A DNA stretch of 64,000 bases from Nicotiana tabacum (lineage: Eukaryota; Streptophyta; Magnoliopsida; Solanales; Solanaceae). The notes below the pieces were generated by a model. It worked only from the letters and a program-made list of their open reading frames with translations, made no database searches and was not told the origin of the DNA. The stretch spans positions 131,438,997 to 131,502,996 of the forward strand of contig NC_134097.1 of assembly GCF_000715075.1 (NCBI RefSeq), read 5' to 3'. The translations under genes and the position numbers were made by a program. This document shows, piece by piece, positions 1 through 11,112 of this stretch (its first letter is position 1; each line of letters opens with the position of its first letter).

Positions 1-622
1 CCTGATTCTTTCAACATAATCAATCCTCATTTAATAATCATCAAAATATAGTACTATTTTATTTTAATTTATGTGAATCTATTTTCTTTTTAGTTTATAC
101 AAAAAGAATGACCTCTTTCCTTATTTTTAAATATTTTACATTTATACAATAATTTATAGTCATGCAAAATATATGTGTTTCATTTTACACCACAAATTCA
201 GAAATCTTCTCATTTTTTCTTAAACTTTGTGTCAGTCAAATGAGTTCACATAAATTGAAACGGAGTTAGTACGTGCTCAACTCAACATTTGATATTGCAC
301 TTGACTAATCTAAAATTCTAAATTGGTATCGTATTACATCCATTTCCTCATGAATATGCTGAGCTCCACATGAAAGTTGCATTGGAAGTGATTAAATCCT
401 CTAATTATATAAAATTTCTATTTTGCCTCCATATTCTTTAAAAGTCCTTATGTGCTTAATGATTAACTATTTATTTTTCTTTTTCCCCTTTTCCCTGCTA
501 ACATGTACCTGTGCAAAAGGAAAAGAAAAACTCAAATTAGTGGATTTGACAGCAACAATGTTGAGAAACTATGGCCCCCGTATCCGCACTTGTATTTCTC
601 GTTTTTATCTAGTTTAATAACA
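1..622. other. AT-rich flank, no gene seen
   Basis: AT-rich non-coding sequence. The only open frame (423-617, 64 residues) has no recognisable domain and lies in low-complexity T-rich DNA, so I do not call it a gene. Nothing else could be supported here. Confidence 0.6.
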
Positions 623-924
623 TGTTTGGCCAAGTTTTTTTTGGGTCAAAAATACTTTTTTTAGCCAAATTTTTTTTCCTTCAAAAATTGAGGTTTTTGG
701 TCAAGCATTTGGAAGAAAAAATAGTGATTTTGAAGAAAAACATAAGCAGTTTTGGGGAAGCAAAAAAATAGTTTCCTTCCGAAAGCACTTTTTTTAAAAG
801 TACGTTTGAAAAAATACATTTAGGAGTAGTTTTTAAAGCTTGGCCAAATACTAATTATTACTCAGAAGTACTTTTCAAATTAATTAGCCAGATATTGTTC
901 TGATTTTTACAGCTTGGCCAAACA
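623..924. mobile_element. MITE-like element with 12-bp perfect terminal inverted repeats
   Basis: The segment starts with tgtttggccaag (623-634) and ends with its exact reverse complement (913-924). The interior is AT-rich and non-coding, with a further related copy of the motif near 836-848. This size and structure fit a non-autonomous DNA transposon (MITE). I could not define a clear target-site duplication, so the superfamily is left open and the true ends may lie a few bases further out (an imperfect match continues for about 6 bp). Confidence 0.6.
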
Positions 925-934
925 GGCTATAACT

Positions 935-2164
935 TTTTTGAAAACAAAATTTGTGTTTTGCTCAATGTCTAATACTTGTATTGATGTTCTAATTAAGATT
1001 TGCAACGCGTAATATATATTCAACTATTAAAGTGAATCGCTCCTTGCAAGTTTTTTATATTCAAGGCTTACTCAAAATTTCAAGTCTAGTAGGAACAAAT
1101 CTATTCATCACACCTAAATCCTTAATTGTTGTTTTTGAGGTCTTTGATTGAAATAATCAATTAGTGAAATAATTGATCTAATTAAAAACAAAAATAGTAG
1201 GGATATTTTAAATATTAGTTGGAAAAGTGAAATAATAATAGAAATGGAAAAAGAGAAAAGAAGAAAAAGTGCAAAAAAAACAATTATAAAAGACTGTAAG
1301 GGTACTGACGACTGCGATAAAATGGCGTCATAATTTCACGTCACAAGCAGAAACCCTACAAATGGTGCCCTAACCTCCTAACACTTCCCCTTATTCCCCA
1401 ACCACTTTTTCTTTATGAAGTTACGAGTAATTTATTATATTAAAAAAAAAAAAAATCTTGCTTTACATAATTGCACTTGGGATTTCAGGAAAATATCTTT
1501 ATCATTATGTAGCTTTCTGTATTTGCTTTCAAAATAACACCCGCTACACGGAAATTTTATTATGTGGCAACCTTTTTTGTCTAACAGTTTTGTGGACCCA
1601 AAAGTGTAAGATTGGGGTCCGCAAATTTATAAGACAAAAAAAAACTTCATGCAACTAGTGTAAGTTGTATGAGACACAAAATAAAATTTCTCCCGCTACA
1701 CTGTTCTTGCGATTTTATACTTAATCATTATAATGTCACTGATGTGTTGAGTTATCTGTATTTTATATTAGAGTTTGTTCATAAATTTGGTTGAAATTTG
1801 AATTTATTTTTTTAAAAAAAGTTATGTTTGAACTAATTTTTAAAAGTTAAATTTATGTTTCGATATGTATTTTACTAAAAAAAAAAGTTATAATTTTGTG
1901 AGTGAAAAAAAATTCATTCAAAAATTGGCTCAAACCAGTCTTTATTACTCAGAAATTGTTCTTTATTTTTTTTTAAAAAACTGATCAATTTTCACGAGAA
2001 TAAAATAAACTATGTCCAAACGGGAGCTTTATTTTTAGGAATTCCCCTTGTAACTTCTTTTTTTGTGTAGCTTAACTTTTAGGTTTAGGTTCTAATTCCT
2101 TGAAGTTACTGAATTTTAACTTAATAATTTTTACATAATTCAATTAATTTTTAAAATATAAAAT
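935..2164. other. Intergenic AT-rich DNA
   Basis: No gene is supported. 1300-1420 is a less AT-rich island followed by a poly-A run at 1441-1453, which resembles a promoter or untranslated region, but no open frame follows it. 1769-2030 looks like a very degenerate relative of the MITE at 623-924 (it contains gtttgttc, ggctcaaacc and gtccaaacggga), without measurable inverted ends. Confidence 0.5.
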
Positions 2165-2180
2165 TTAAATTAAAGCAACT

Positions 2181-2401
2181 TTGTTTTTTATGGTATTTAT
2201 GTTATGTTATGGATTTTATGTTGTTTTATTATGAGTCTATTGATAGTACTAATATAGTGTCTTTTGTTGCCTCTTTTAGCCGAGGGTCTCCTGGAAACAG
2301 CCTCTCTGCCCCTCGGGTAGAGGTAAGGTCTGCGTACATATTACCCTTCCCAGACCCACTTGTGGGATTACACTGGGTTGTTGTTGTTGTTGTTGTTGTT
2401 G
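2181..2401 (+). mobile_element. TS/SolS-type SINE, full insertion with 16-bp target-site duplication
   Basis: The 3' half has the conserved body of the Solanaceae TS/SolS SINEs (gccgagggtctcctgg, aaggtctgcgtacata, acttgtgggattac) and ends in a TTG-repeat tail (about 2378-2401). A perfect 16-bp direct repeat, ttaaattaaagcaact, flanks it at 2165-2180 and 2402-2417, marking one retrotransposition event with the sense strand on +. The 5' part (2181-2275) is T-rich and lacks an obvious tRNA-like A/B box, so it may be a promoterless or degenerate subfamily. The insertion lies 126 bp upstream of the CACTA element. Confidence 0.9.
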
Positions 2402-2527
2402 TTAAATTAAAGCAACTAGATTGTAACTCGCATTTTAGCTCCGCCTTGCGAATAATCCAGGAAACTTTTATTTTCAAACTTTGCTGCGCAAATCAGGTCA
2501 CATTCAACTTTTTTTTCTTGACTAATA

Positions 2528-3160
2528 CACTACTAGAATTTCGGATAAAAATGACCAAATTTTAGTGACCAAAGTTGGTCGCTAAATTGGCGAAAATAAT
2601 AAAATAATTATTTGATATACATTAGCGACCAAGGTTGGTCGCTAATTTCGTCAAAATATTGACCGGACTGGTCAGACTTGCTTGGTCAAATTTATACTGA
2701 GATTAGCGACCAACGTTGGTCGCTACAAGAGGACCCACTTATAAAATTATAATAATTATAATATTATTTAAAAAAATTATAAAATATAAATAAATATAAT
2801 TTAAAATTAGCGATCAAAGTTGGTCGCTAATTAAGGGGTAAGCAGATAGCGACCAACTTTGGTCGCTAAAATGGGACCTAGTTATAAAATTTTAATAATT
2901 ATATTTTTATTTAAAAAAAATTATAAAATATAAAAATATATAATTCAAATTTAGCGACCAAAGTTGGTCGCTTACAAAAATAGAGACCAACTTTGGTCGC
3001 TAATCTGGGACCCAGTTCTAACGTTTAACAATTATATTATTATTTTAAATATTATATAAAATATAAATAAATCTGATTTAAATTTAGCGACCAACTTTGG
3101 TCGCTAATTTAAATTTATGTATATTTAGCGACCAAAGTTGGTCTCTTTTCAGGTCAACAA
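2528..3160. repeat. Left subterminal repeat field of the CACTA element
   Basis: About nine copies of an 18-19 bp palindrome (gcgaccaa, two variable bases, ttggtcgc) at roughly 2565, 2624, 2705, 2808, 2849, 2954, 2983, 3086 and 3127, separated by AT-rich spacers. Some copies carry one base change in a half-site. Three more copies at 18355-18480, beyond gypsy-A, probably continue this field towards the internal gene. Confidence 0.85.
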
Positions 3161-3299
3161 TGGTCAAAATTAAAAATCACTTTTGTATTTACTATCTAAA
3201 TAATATAAATGTAATCCGTTAACACTTTTGTAATACAAAGGATAAATAGACTAAAATATACTCTAACATGCTATATATGCAGTTAAGCAGTACTACGAA

Positions 3300-5209
<1,910 letters not shown>

Positions 5210-6046
5210 ATTCTGTGAAAAATGTTAAGTCTTGACTTTAAAATGAATAAATTTGACTTCGGTCAACATTTTGGGTAAAGGACCCGGACCTGTGATTTGA
5301 CAGTTCCGGAGGGTCCGTATGAAAATATGGGACTTGGGCGTATGCCTAGAATCGGAATCCAAGGTCCTAAGCCCGAGAAATGAATTTTTAAGTGAAATTA
5401 TTTTCAGAAATTGATTAAGGAAATTTGAAGTGAAAACTGATTAGAAAGCAATGGTATCGGGCCCGTATTTTGGTTTCGGGCCCCCTATAGGTCTTATATA
5501 TGACTTGAGTCATTCTTGTGAAATTTGGTTAAAAACGGACGTCGTTTGACGTGATCCGAACCTTAATTTTAGAAATTTTATGTTTAAAAGAGTTTTGAGA
5601 AATTTTATTGATCTCGAGGTTTAATTCGATGCTCGTGATGTTATTTTGGTAATTTGAGTACACGAATATGTCCGTAGGATATTTTTGAGGTTGTGTGTAT
5701 ACTTGGGTTGGAGCTTCAAGGGCTCGGGTGAGTTTCGAGTAGGTTCTGGGATGCCTTAGGCTTAGAAAGTCAGGTGTTGCAGGTTCAGGAAGCCACAGTC
5801 TCTGAACCCTCTAGTGCGGTCCGCGAAAAATCGCGTGCTACCGCAGAGGGGCCATCACGGCCGCGGTCGCCTTTGTGCGGTCCGCGATGGGAGCTGTGCG
5901 GCCACAGTCGCCTTTGTGCGGTCCGCACAGGGTGCTCAACTGTAGGTCTTCAGGGAGGGACCAGCGCGGCCGCAGTCGCCTTTGTGTGGTCCGCGGTGGA
6001 GACTGCGGTCCATTTGATGCGGTCCGTACTGGGGGTCTGAGAGGAG

Positions 6047-6054
6047 TATAAATA
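6047..6054 (+). promoter_or_regulatory. Predicted TATA box of the gypsy-A 5' LTR
   Basis: tataaata lies just downstream of the CpG dyad cluster and about 90 bp upstream of the first donor-like site. It would place the transcript start near 6075-6090, so the LTR's R region would begin there. The corresponding segment is deleted from the 3' LTR. Confidence 0.6.
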
Positions 6055-6944
6055 AATGGAAATTTCAGTTATTTTTTACTTTTCAAAACCCCAAAACATA
6101 AGAGGCGATTTTTCAAACAACCTTTCTTCTCCAAAATGTTGGTAAGTGATTTCTAACTCATTTTCTTCACTCCTTAACATCTTTTAACATGATTTCAACT
6201 TCAAATCAAAGATTTTCATGGGGGAAATTGAGTGTTTTGGGTAGAACCTAGGTTTTCTAAAATTGTGAATTTGGACCTTAATTTGTTCGATTTTAAAACA
6301 AATTATATATTTGGATTCGTCGGAGAATGGGTAATCGGATTTTGGTCCGAACCTCGGGTTTCGACCACGTGGGTCCGGGGGTGATTTTTGACCTTTGGGT
6401 AAAACTTTGGAAAAAATTCATTTTCATGCATTGGGGTTGATTCATTTAGCACTTATTGATGTAATTAAGTAACTTGTGACTAGATTCGAGCGGATTGGTG
6501 GTGGAATCAAGGGGTAAAGCTATAGTTGAGACTTGAGTGGTGATCAAGGCATCGAGGTAAGTGTTTGGTCTAACCCTAGCTTGAGGGAATAAGAGTTGAG
6601 TCATACTTGCTACTTGCTTCTTGTTGAGTACGACGTATAGGCATGGTGACGAGTATCTATACGTTGGTGTCAAGCATGACCGTGAGTCTTAAATTGAAAG
6701 TTGTTGTGTTCTTAAATGACACTTGGGGGCTTTACTTAATGATCTTTGATGATTGAGCATTTTCAATAATTGAACTGAGTACAAGTTGAGTTGAGATTGG
6801 TTATAGCTGATTCTCCCTTGCCGGGATGACTAATTCAATATTGTTTTTCCCTTGACGGGAAAATCATAATATTGTTGTGTTCCTTTGCCGAGAAGTTATT
6901 ATATTATTTATGTTCCCTTACCGAGATTTCTTGTGATTGTGTGA

Positions 6945-7338
6945 TGAAATGTAAAAGGGAGCGGGTGGTACGCCTACCACAAGATATTATGAAAAGGGAG
7001 CGGGTGGTACGTCTACCACAAGATATTATGAAATGGGAGCGGGTGGTACGCCTACCACAAGTATTATGAAATGGGAGCGGGTGGTACGCCTACCACAAGA
7101 TATTATGAAATGGGAGCGGGTGGTACACCTACCACAAGATATAACGAAATGGGAGCGAGTGGTACGCCTACCACGAGATATGATGAAATGGGAGTGGGTG
7201 GTACGCCTACCACAAGATATACTGAAATGGAAGCGGGTGGTATGCCTACCACAAGATATACTGAAATGGGAGTGGGTGGTACGCCTACCACAAGATATGA
7301 GAAATGGGATCGGGTTGCACGCCTGCAACAAGATGAAA
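6945..7338 (+). repeat. Ten tandem 39-bp hairpin-forming repeats in the gypsy-A 5' LTR
   Basis: The unit is about 39 bp and contains the dyad ggtggtacgcctacc, with gaaatgggagcg or close variants between dyads. One copy is 38 bp; the last is diverged (gggttgcacgcctgcaac) but keeps the dyad. Because 39 is a multiple of three, the array creates open frames on both strands that should not be read as genes. The same array with about ten units is at 17141-17537 in the 3' LTR. Confidence 0.9.
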
Positions 7339-8059
7339 CTGAAAATGAAAGTTGCCTTATTTCTCTTTATCCGTGTTAGAAGTTAAATTGGAGTTTCCTT
7401 ACTATTCTTTGATATTCTGTTTTATCTGCTACCCTCGGAGAATGTTTCCTCTTTCCCAGCTTTGATTGCTTATTACCCGTTTACTTTTCTGCCATATAGT
7501 ATATAACTGCACAGGTTTATCTGGAGTCTGATCCTAGCCTCGTCACTACCTCACCGGGGTTAGGCCAGACACTTACTAGCACATGGGGTCGGTTGTGCTG
7601 ATACTACACTCTGTGCTCTTTTGCACAGATCCAGGTCTTGGACAGCAGCAGTAGCACGGGAGCCAGCTTTCAGTCCAGTGAGACACCGAGGTAGCCTTGC
7701 AAGCGTACGCAGGCCCGATGTCTCCTCTATATTTATTTCAGTCTGTTATCTCATGTATTCGAGACAAACAATTTATATTTTTCTTTCAAACAGTTGTATT
7801 TAGTACTCTTAGAAGTTCGTGAGTAATGTGACACCAGTTCTTGGGTAGAGGCATATGTTGATTTCCGTCTTATTGTTCAGTTTCTCTAATTTAAGTCTTC
7901 TGTATATTCATTAAATTCCACTGTTTTCATGTTATCACTGATAATCGTTAAAAGAAGTGATTTGTTAATGAAGTAAGCTGTTAAGGATTGGCTTGCCTAG
8001 ATCACATTAGTAGGCGCCATCACGACTCCCGAGGGTGGGAAATCCGGGTCATGACAAGT

Positions 8060-8071
8060 TGGTATCAGAGC
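8060..8071 (+). promoter_or_regulatory. Gypsy-A primer-binding site
   Basis: tggtatcagagc three bases after the LTR end matches the 3' end complement of plant initiator-methionine tRNA, the common primer of plant Ty3-gypsy chromoviruses. Confidence 0.9.
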
Positions 8072-8253
8072 TCTAGGTTATATAGGTCTCACAACTCACA
8101 GACAAGCTCAGTAGAGTCTGAGGGATCAGTACAGAGACGTCTGTATTTATCCCCCAAAGGCTACAGAGTTAGGAAAATCTCATATTTGTTCTTTCTTGTC
8201 GTGCGGATTTGTTCCTCAAATGCTAATTGAATTTCTACTCTGTTCCCTCGCAA

Positions 8254-9760
8254 ATGGCGAGAACACGCGTTTACTCATCTACGCTCAGCAGCCTGAGCCC
8301 CTAGCAGCAGCTCCCACTAGGGGCAGAGGCAGAGGCCGTGCTAGAGGCTGAGGTAGGGACAGAGCTCAGCCCCGAGCAACAACGCCAGTTGTGGAGCCTC
8401 AGGTTGATTTTGAGGAGGAGGTTCCAGCCTCAGCAATTCCGGTGGGCCCAGCTCAGGTCCCAGAGGGGTTCATTGCCACCCCAGTTCTTCAAGACGCTTT
8501 GGTCCGATTGGTGGGCCTCATGGAGAGTTTCACCCGAGCGGGTTTGCTTCCCGTAGCACCAGCCACTTCTCAAGCTGGAGGAGGGGCTCAGACTCTTGCT
8601 ACGCGCACTCCAGAGCAGGTAGTTCCCTAGGTTCGGGTTCTAGCAGTTCAACCAGCTGTGGCAGTTCAGCCGGGTGTAGTGGCTCAGACCGGCGATGGAG
8701 CGGCTATGTCCGCCGATGCTTTGTGGAGACTGGATAGGTTCACCAAGCTCTTCACTTCTACATTTAGCGGTGCATCTACTGAGGATCCCCAGGATTATCT
8801 AGATAACTGTCATGAGGTTCTTCGGAACATGGGGATCGTTTAGACCAATGGAGTTGATTTTGCTACCTTTTATCTGTATGGATCCACCAAGACTTAGTGG
8901 AGAGATTATTGCTTAGCTAGACCAGCTGGGTCACCATCTTTGACTTAGGAGCAGCTTGCAGTATTATTTCTGGAGAAGTTTCTCCCTGTGACTCAGAGAG
9001 AGGCTTATTGGAGGCAGTTTGAGTGCCTCCAGCAGGGTTCCATGACGGTCACCCAATATGAGACCAGGTTCATCGACTTAGCTCGCCATGCTCTTGTCAT
9101 ACTTCTTACCGAGAGAGAGGGTGAGGAGGTTTATCGACGGTCTTATTCAGTCGATTCATCTTCAGATGGATAAGGAGGCCGGGAGTGAGATCACTTTTCA
9201 GGAGGCGGCCAATGTGGCCCACAGAGTTAAGATGGTTCTGTCGCAGAGAGGTGGTCAGGGGTCGGATAAGAGGCCCCGCCATTCAGGAAGATTCAGTGGT
9301 ACCTCGTCTGGAGGTAGAGATTCATATGGTAGAGACCATCCTCCTAGGCCCTTTCAGTCAGCTCTTCAGGTTTCTCACGGTGCTTCCAGTAGCTGTGGTC
9401 CTCCGATGCAGTACTCTGACCAGCAGTCCTTCAGTGCACCACCATCACCTATCAGTGCACCGCCGCTTCAGAGTTTTTAGGGTCGTCAACCCCAGCAAGA
9501 GTTTTACTTGTAGCGACACAAGGCATATTGCTAGGTACTACCCTCGAGCTTTGAGCAGTTCTCTTCATCAGGGTTCCCGTGATATGATTCAAGCACCAGA
9601 TGTTCCACAGCCCCCCAGTTAGCTAGAGGTGGGGGTAGAGGTTCTAGAGGTGGAGGTAGAGGTACTAGAGGTGGAGCTCAAGCCGCCAGGGGTAGAGGCC
9701 AGCTAACTGCAGGCCATCCCAGAGAGGTAGTTCAGGGTGGTGGGGCCCAGCCCTAATGTT
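8254..9760 (+). pseudogene. Gypsy-A gag, broken
   Basis: Gag packages the element's RNA. The reading starts MARTR at 8254 and hits a stop soon after. Pieces of the gag core can be followed in shifting frames: an Arg-Gly-rich N-terminal segment (about 8320-8350), a core beginning WRLDRFTKLF (about 8722-8843), a segment with TVTQYETRF (8988-9110), and a Ser/Arg-rich linker (9240-9470). The zinc knuckle near 9505-9545 has lost its first and last cysteines (Phe and Tyr instead). At least six in-frame stops are present, several at positions where gypsy-C has a Trp or Gln codon. Confidence 0.88.
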
Positions 9761-11112
9761 ATGCTCTCCCAGCCAGGCCCGAGGCTGAGGCTTCAGATGT
9801 AGTTATTACAGGTATGGTTCTGGTTTGTGATAGAGATGCTTCAGTGTTATTTGATCCAGGGTCTACATACTCGTATGTGTCATCTTGTTTTGCACTGTAT
9901 CTGGTCATGCCTAGTGATTCGTTGAGTATTCCTGTTTATGTGTCTACACAGATGGGTGATTCTATTGTGGTAGATCGAGTCTATCACTCTTGTGTAGTTT
10001 TGATTGGGGGTCTTGCGACTCGTGTGGATTTGTTGCTTCTAGACATGGTCGATTTTGATGTCATATTGGGGATGGACTGGCTATCACCTTACCAGGCTAT
10101 CTTGGACTGTCATGCCAAGAATAGTGACCTTAGCTTTACCGGGTATGCCTCATTTAGAGTGGAGAGGAACTCCTGGTCATTCTACCCATAGCGTTATTTC
10201 TTATGTGAAGGCTCGGCGTATGGTCGAGAAGGGTACTTGGCCTATTTAGCTTATGTTCGTGATTCTAGTGCGGAGGTTCCCTCTATTGATTCTGTGCCTG
10301 TTGTTCGTGAGTTTCCTGAGGTATTCCCTTCAGATCTGCCAGGTATGCCGCCCGACAGGGATATTGACTTTTGCATTGATTTGGCTCCGGACACTCAGCC
10401 CATTTCTATTCCGCCGTATTGCATGACCCTGCCTGAGTTGAAAGAGTTGAAGGAGCAGTTGCAGGACTTGCTTGAGAAGGGTTTCATTAGACCCAGTTTT
10501 CGCCTTGGGGTGCGCCGATATTGTTTGTTAAGAAAAAAGATGGTTCGATGAGAATGTGCATCGATTACCGGCAGTTGAACAAGGTCACCATCAAGAATAA
10601 GTATCCACTACCGAGGATCGATGATTTGTTCGATCAACTTCAGGGTGCCAAGGTATTTTCAAAGATCGACTTGAGATCTGGCTACCATCAGTTGAGGATT
10701 TGGGCATCCGATGTCCCTAAGACAGCTTTTCGCACTCGGTACGAGCATTATGAGTTCTTGGTCATGTCATTTGGGTTGACAAATGCCCCAGCGACTTTTA
10801 TGGATTTGATGAACCGAGTGTTCAGGCCTTATTTGGACTCATTCGTGATAGTCTTCATTGATGATATTTTGATATATTCCCGCAGCCAGAAGGAGCACGA
10901 GCAGCATCTCAAAGTGATTCTTCAGACTCTGAAGGATAGTCAGTTATATGCTAAGTTCTCGAAGTGTGAGTTTTGGCTAAGTTCAGTTGCATTTCTGGGT
11001 CATGTTGTATCAGCAGAGGGTATTCAGGTTGATCCGAGGAAGATTGAGGCAGTCAAGAACTGGCCTAGACCAACATCAACTACAAAGATTCGGAGTTTCT
11101 TGGGTTTGGCAG
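9761..11112 (+). pseudogene. Gypsy-A pol part 1: protease and reverse transcriptase, interrupted
   Basis: The aspartic protease is visible at 9814-10191, with the active-site run LFDPGSTYSYVSS and the later DVILGMDWLSP. A frameshift near 10120 moves the reading to the frame at 10055-10249, and another to 10237-10551. The reverse transcriptase occupies 10521-11112: [22 protein letters not shown] and the catalytic FIDDILIYS are present, so the RT active site itself is not lost. The frame ends at FLGLA where solo LTR-B is inserted and resumes at 14514. Confidence 0.92.

Larger units (their letters stand above)
5210..8056 (+). repeat. Gypsy-A 5' LTR, first ~130 bp missing
   Basis: Homology to the 3' LTR begins at attctgtg (5210; 16794 in the 3' LTR), so the first ~130 bp, including the tgtgacgaccc terminus, are absent and TA-repeat DNA abuts directly. 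It ends in tgaca at 8056, next to the primer-binding site. Internal landmarks are a CpG dyad cluster (5790-6035), a TATA box (6047-6054), donor-like sites (6142 and 6557), ten 39-bp hairpin repeats (6945-7338) and an acceptor-like CAG (7628). The open frames at 5774-6040 and 7026-7386 are artefacts of these repeats. Confidence 0.9.

Noticed and set aside
1300..1460. Possible host promoter or 5' untranslated region
   Set aside because: No TATA box or downstream coding frame can be supported.
5774..6040. 88-residue GC-rich frame
   Set aside because: It coincides with the CpG dyad cluster of an LTR promoter region and starts inside repeats.
6945..7338. Regular repeats with variable spacing, CRISPR-like at first glance
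   Set aside because: The units are contiguous tandem copies without unique spacers, sit in an LTR and the genome is plant.
7026..7386. Overlapping open frames of 60-117 residues on both strands
   Set aside because: They arise from 39-bp tandem repeats (a multiple of three) inside an LTR and lack any codon or domain signal. The same holds for 17068-17584.
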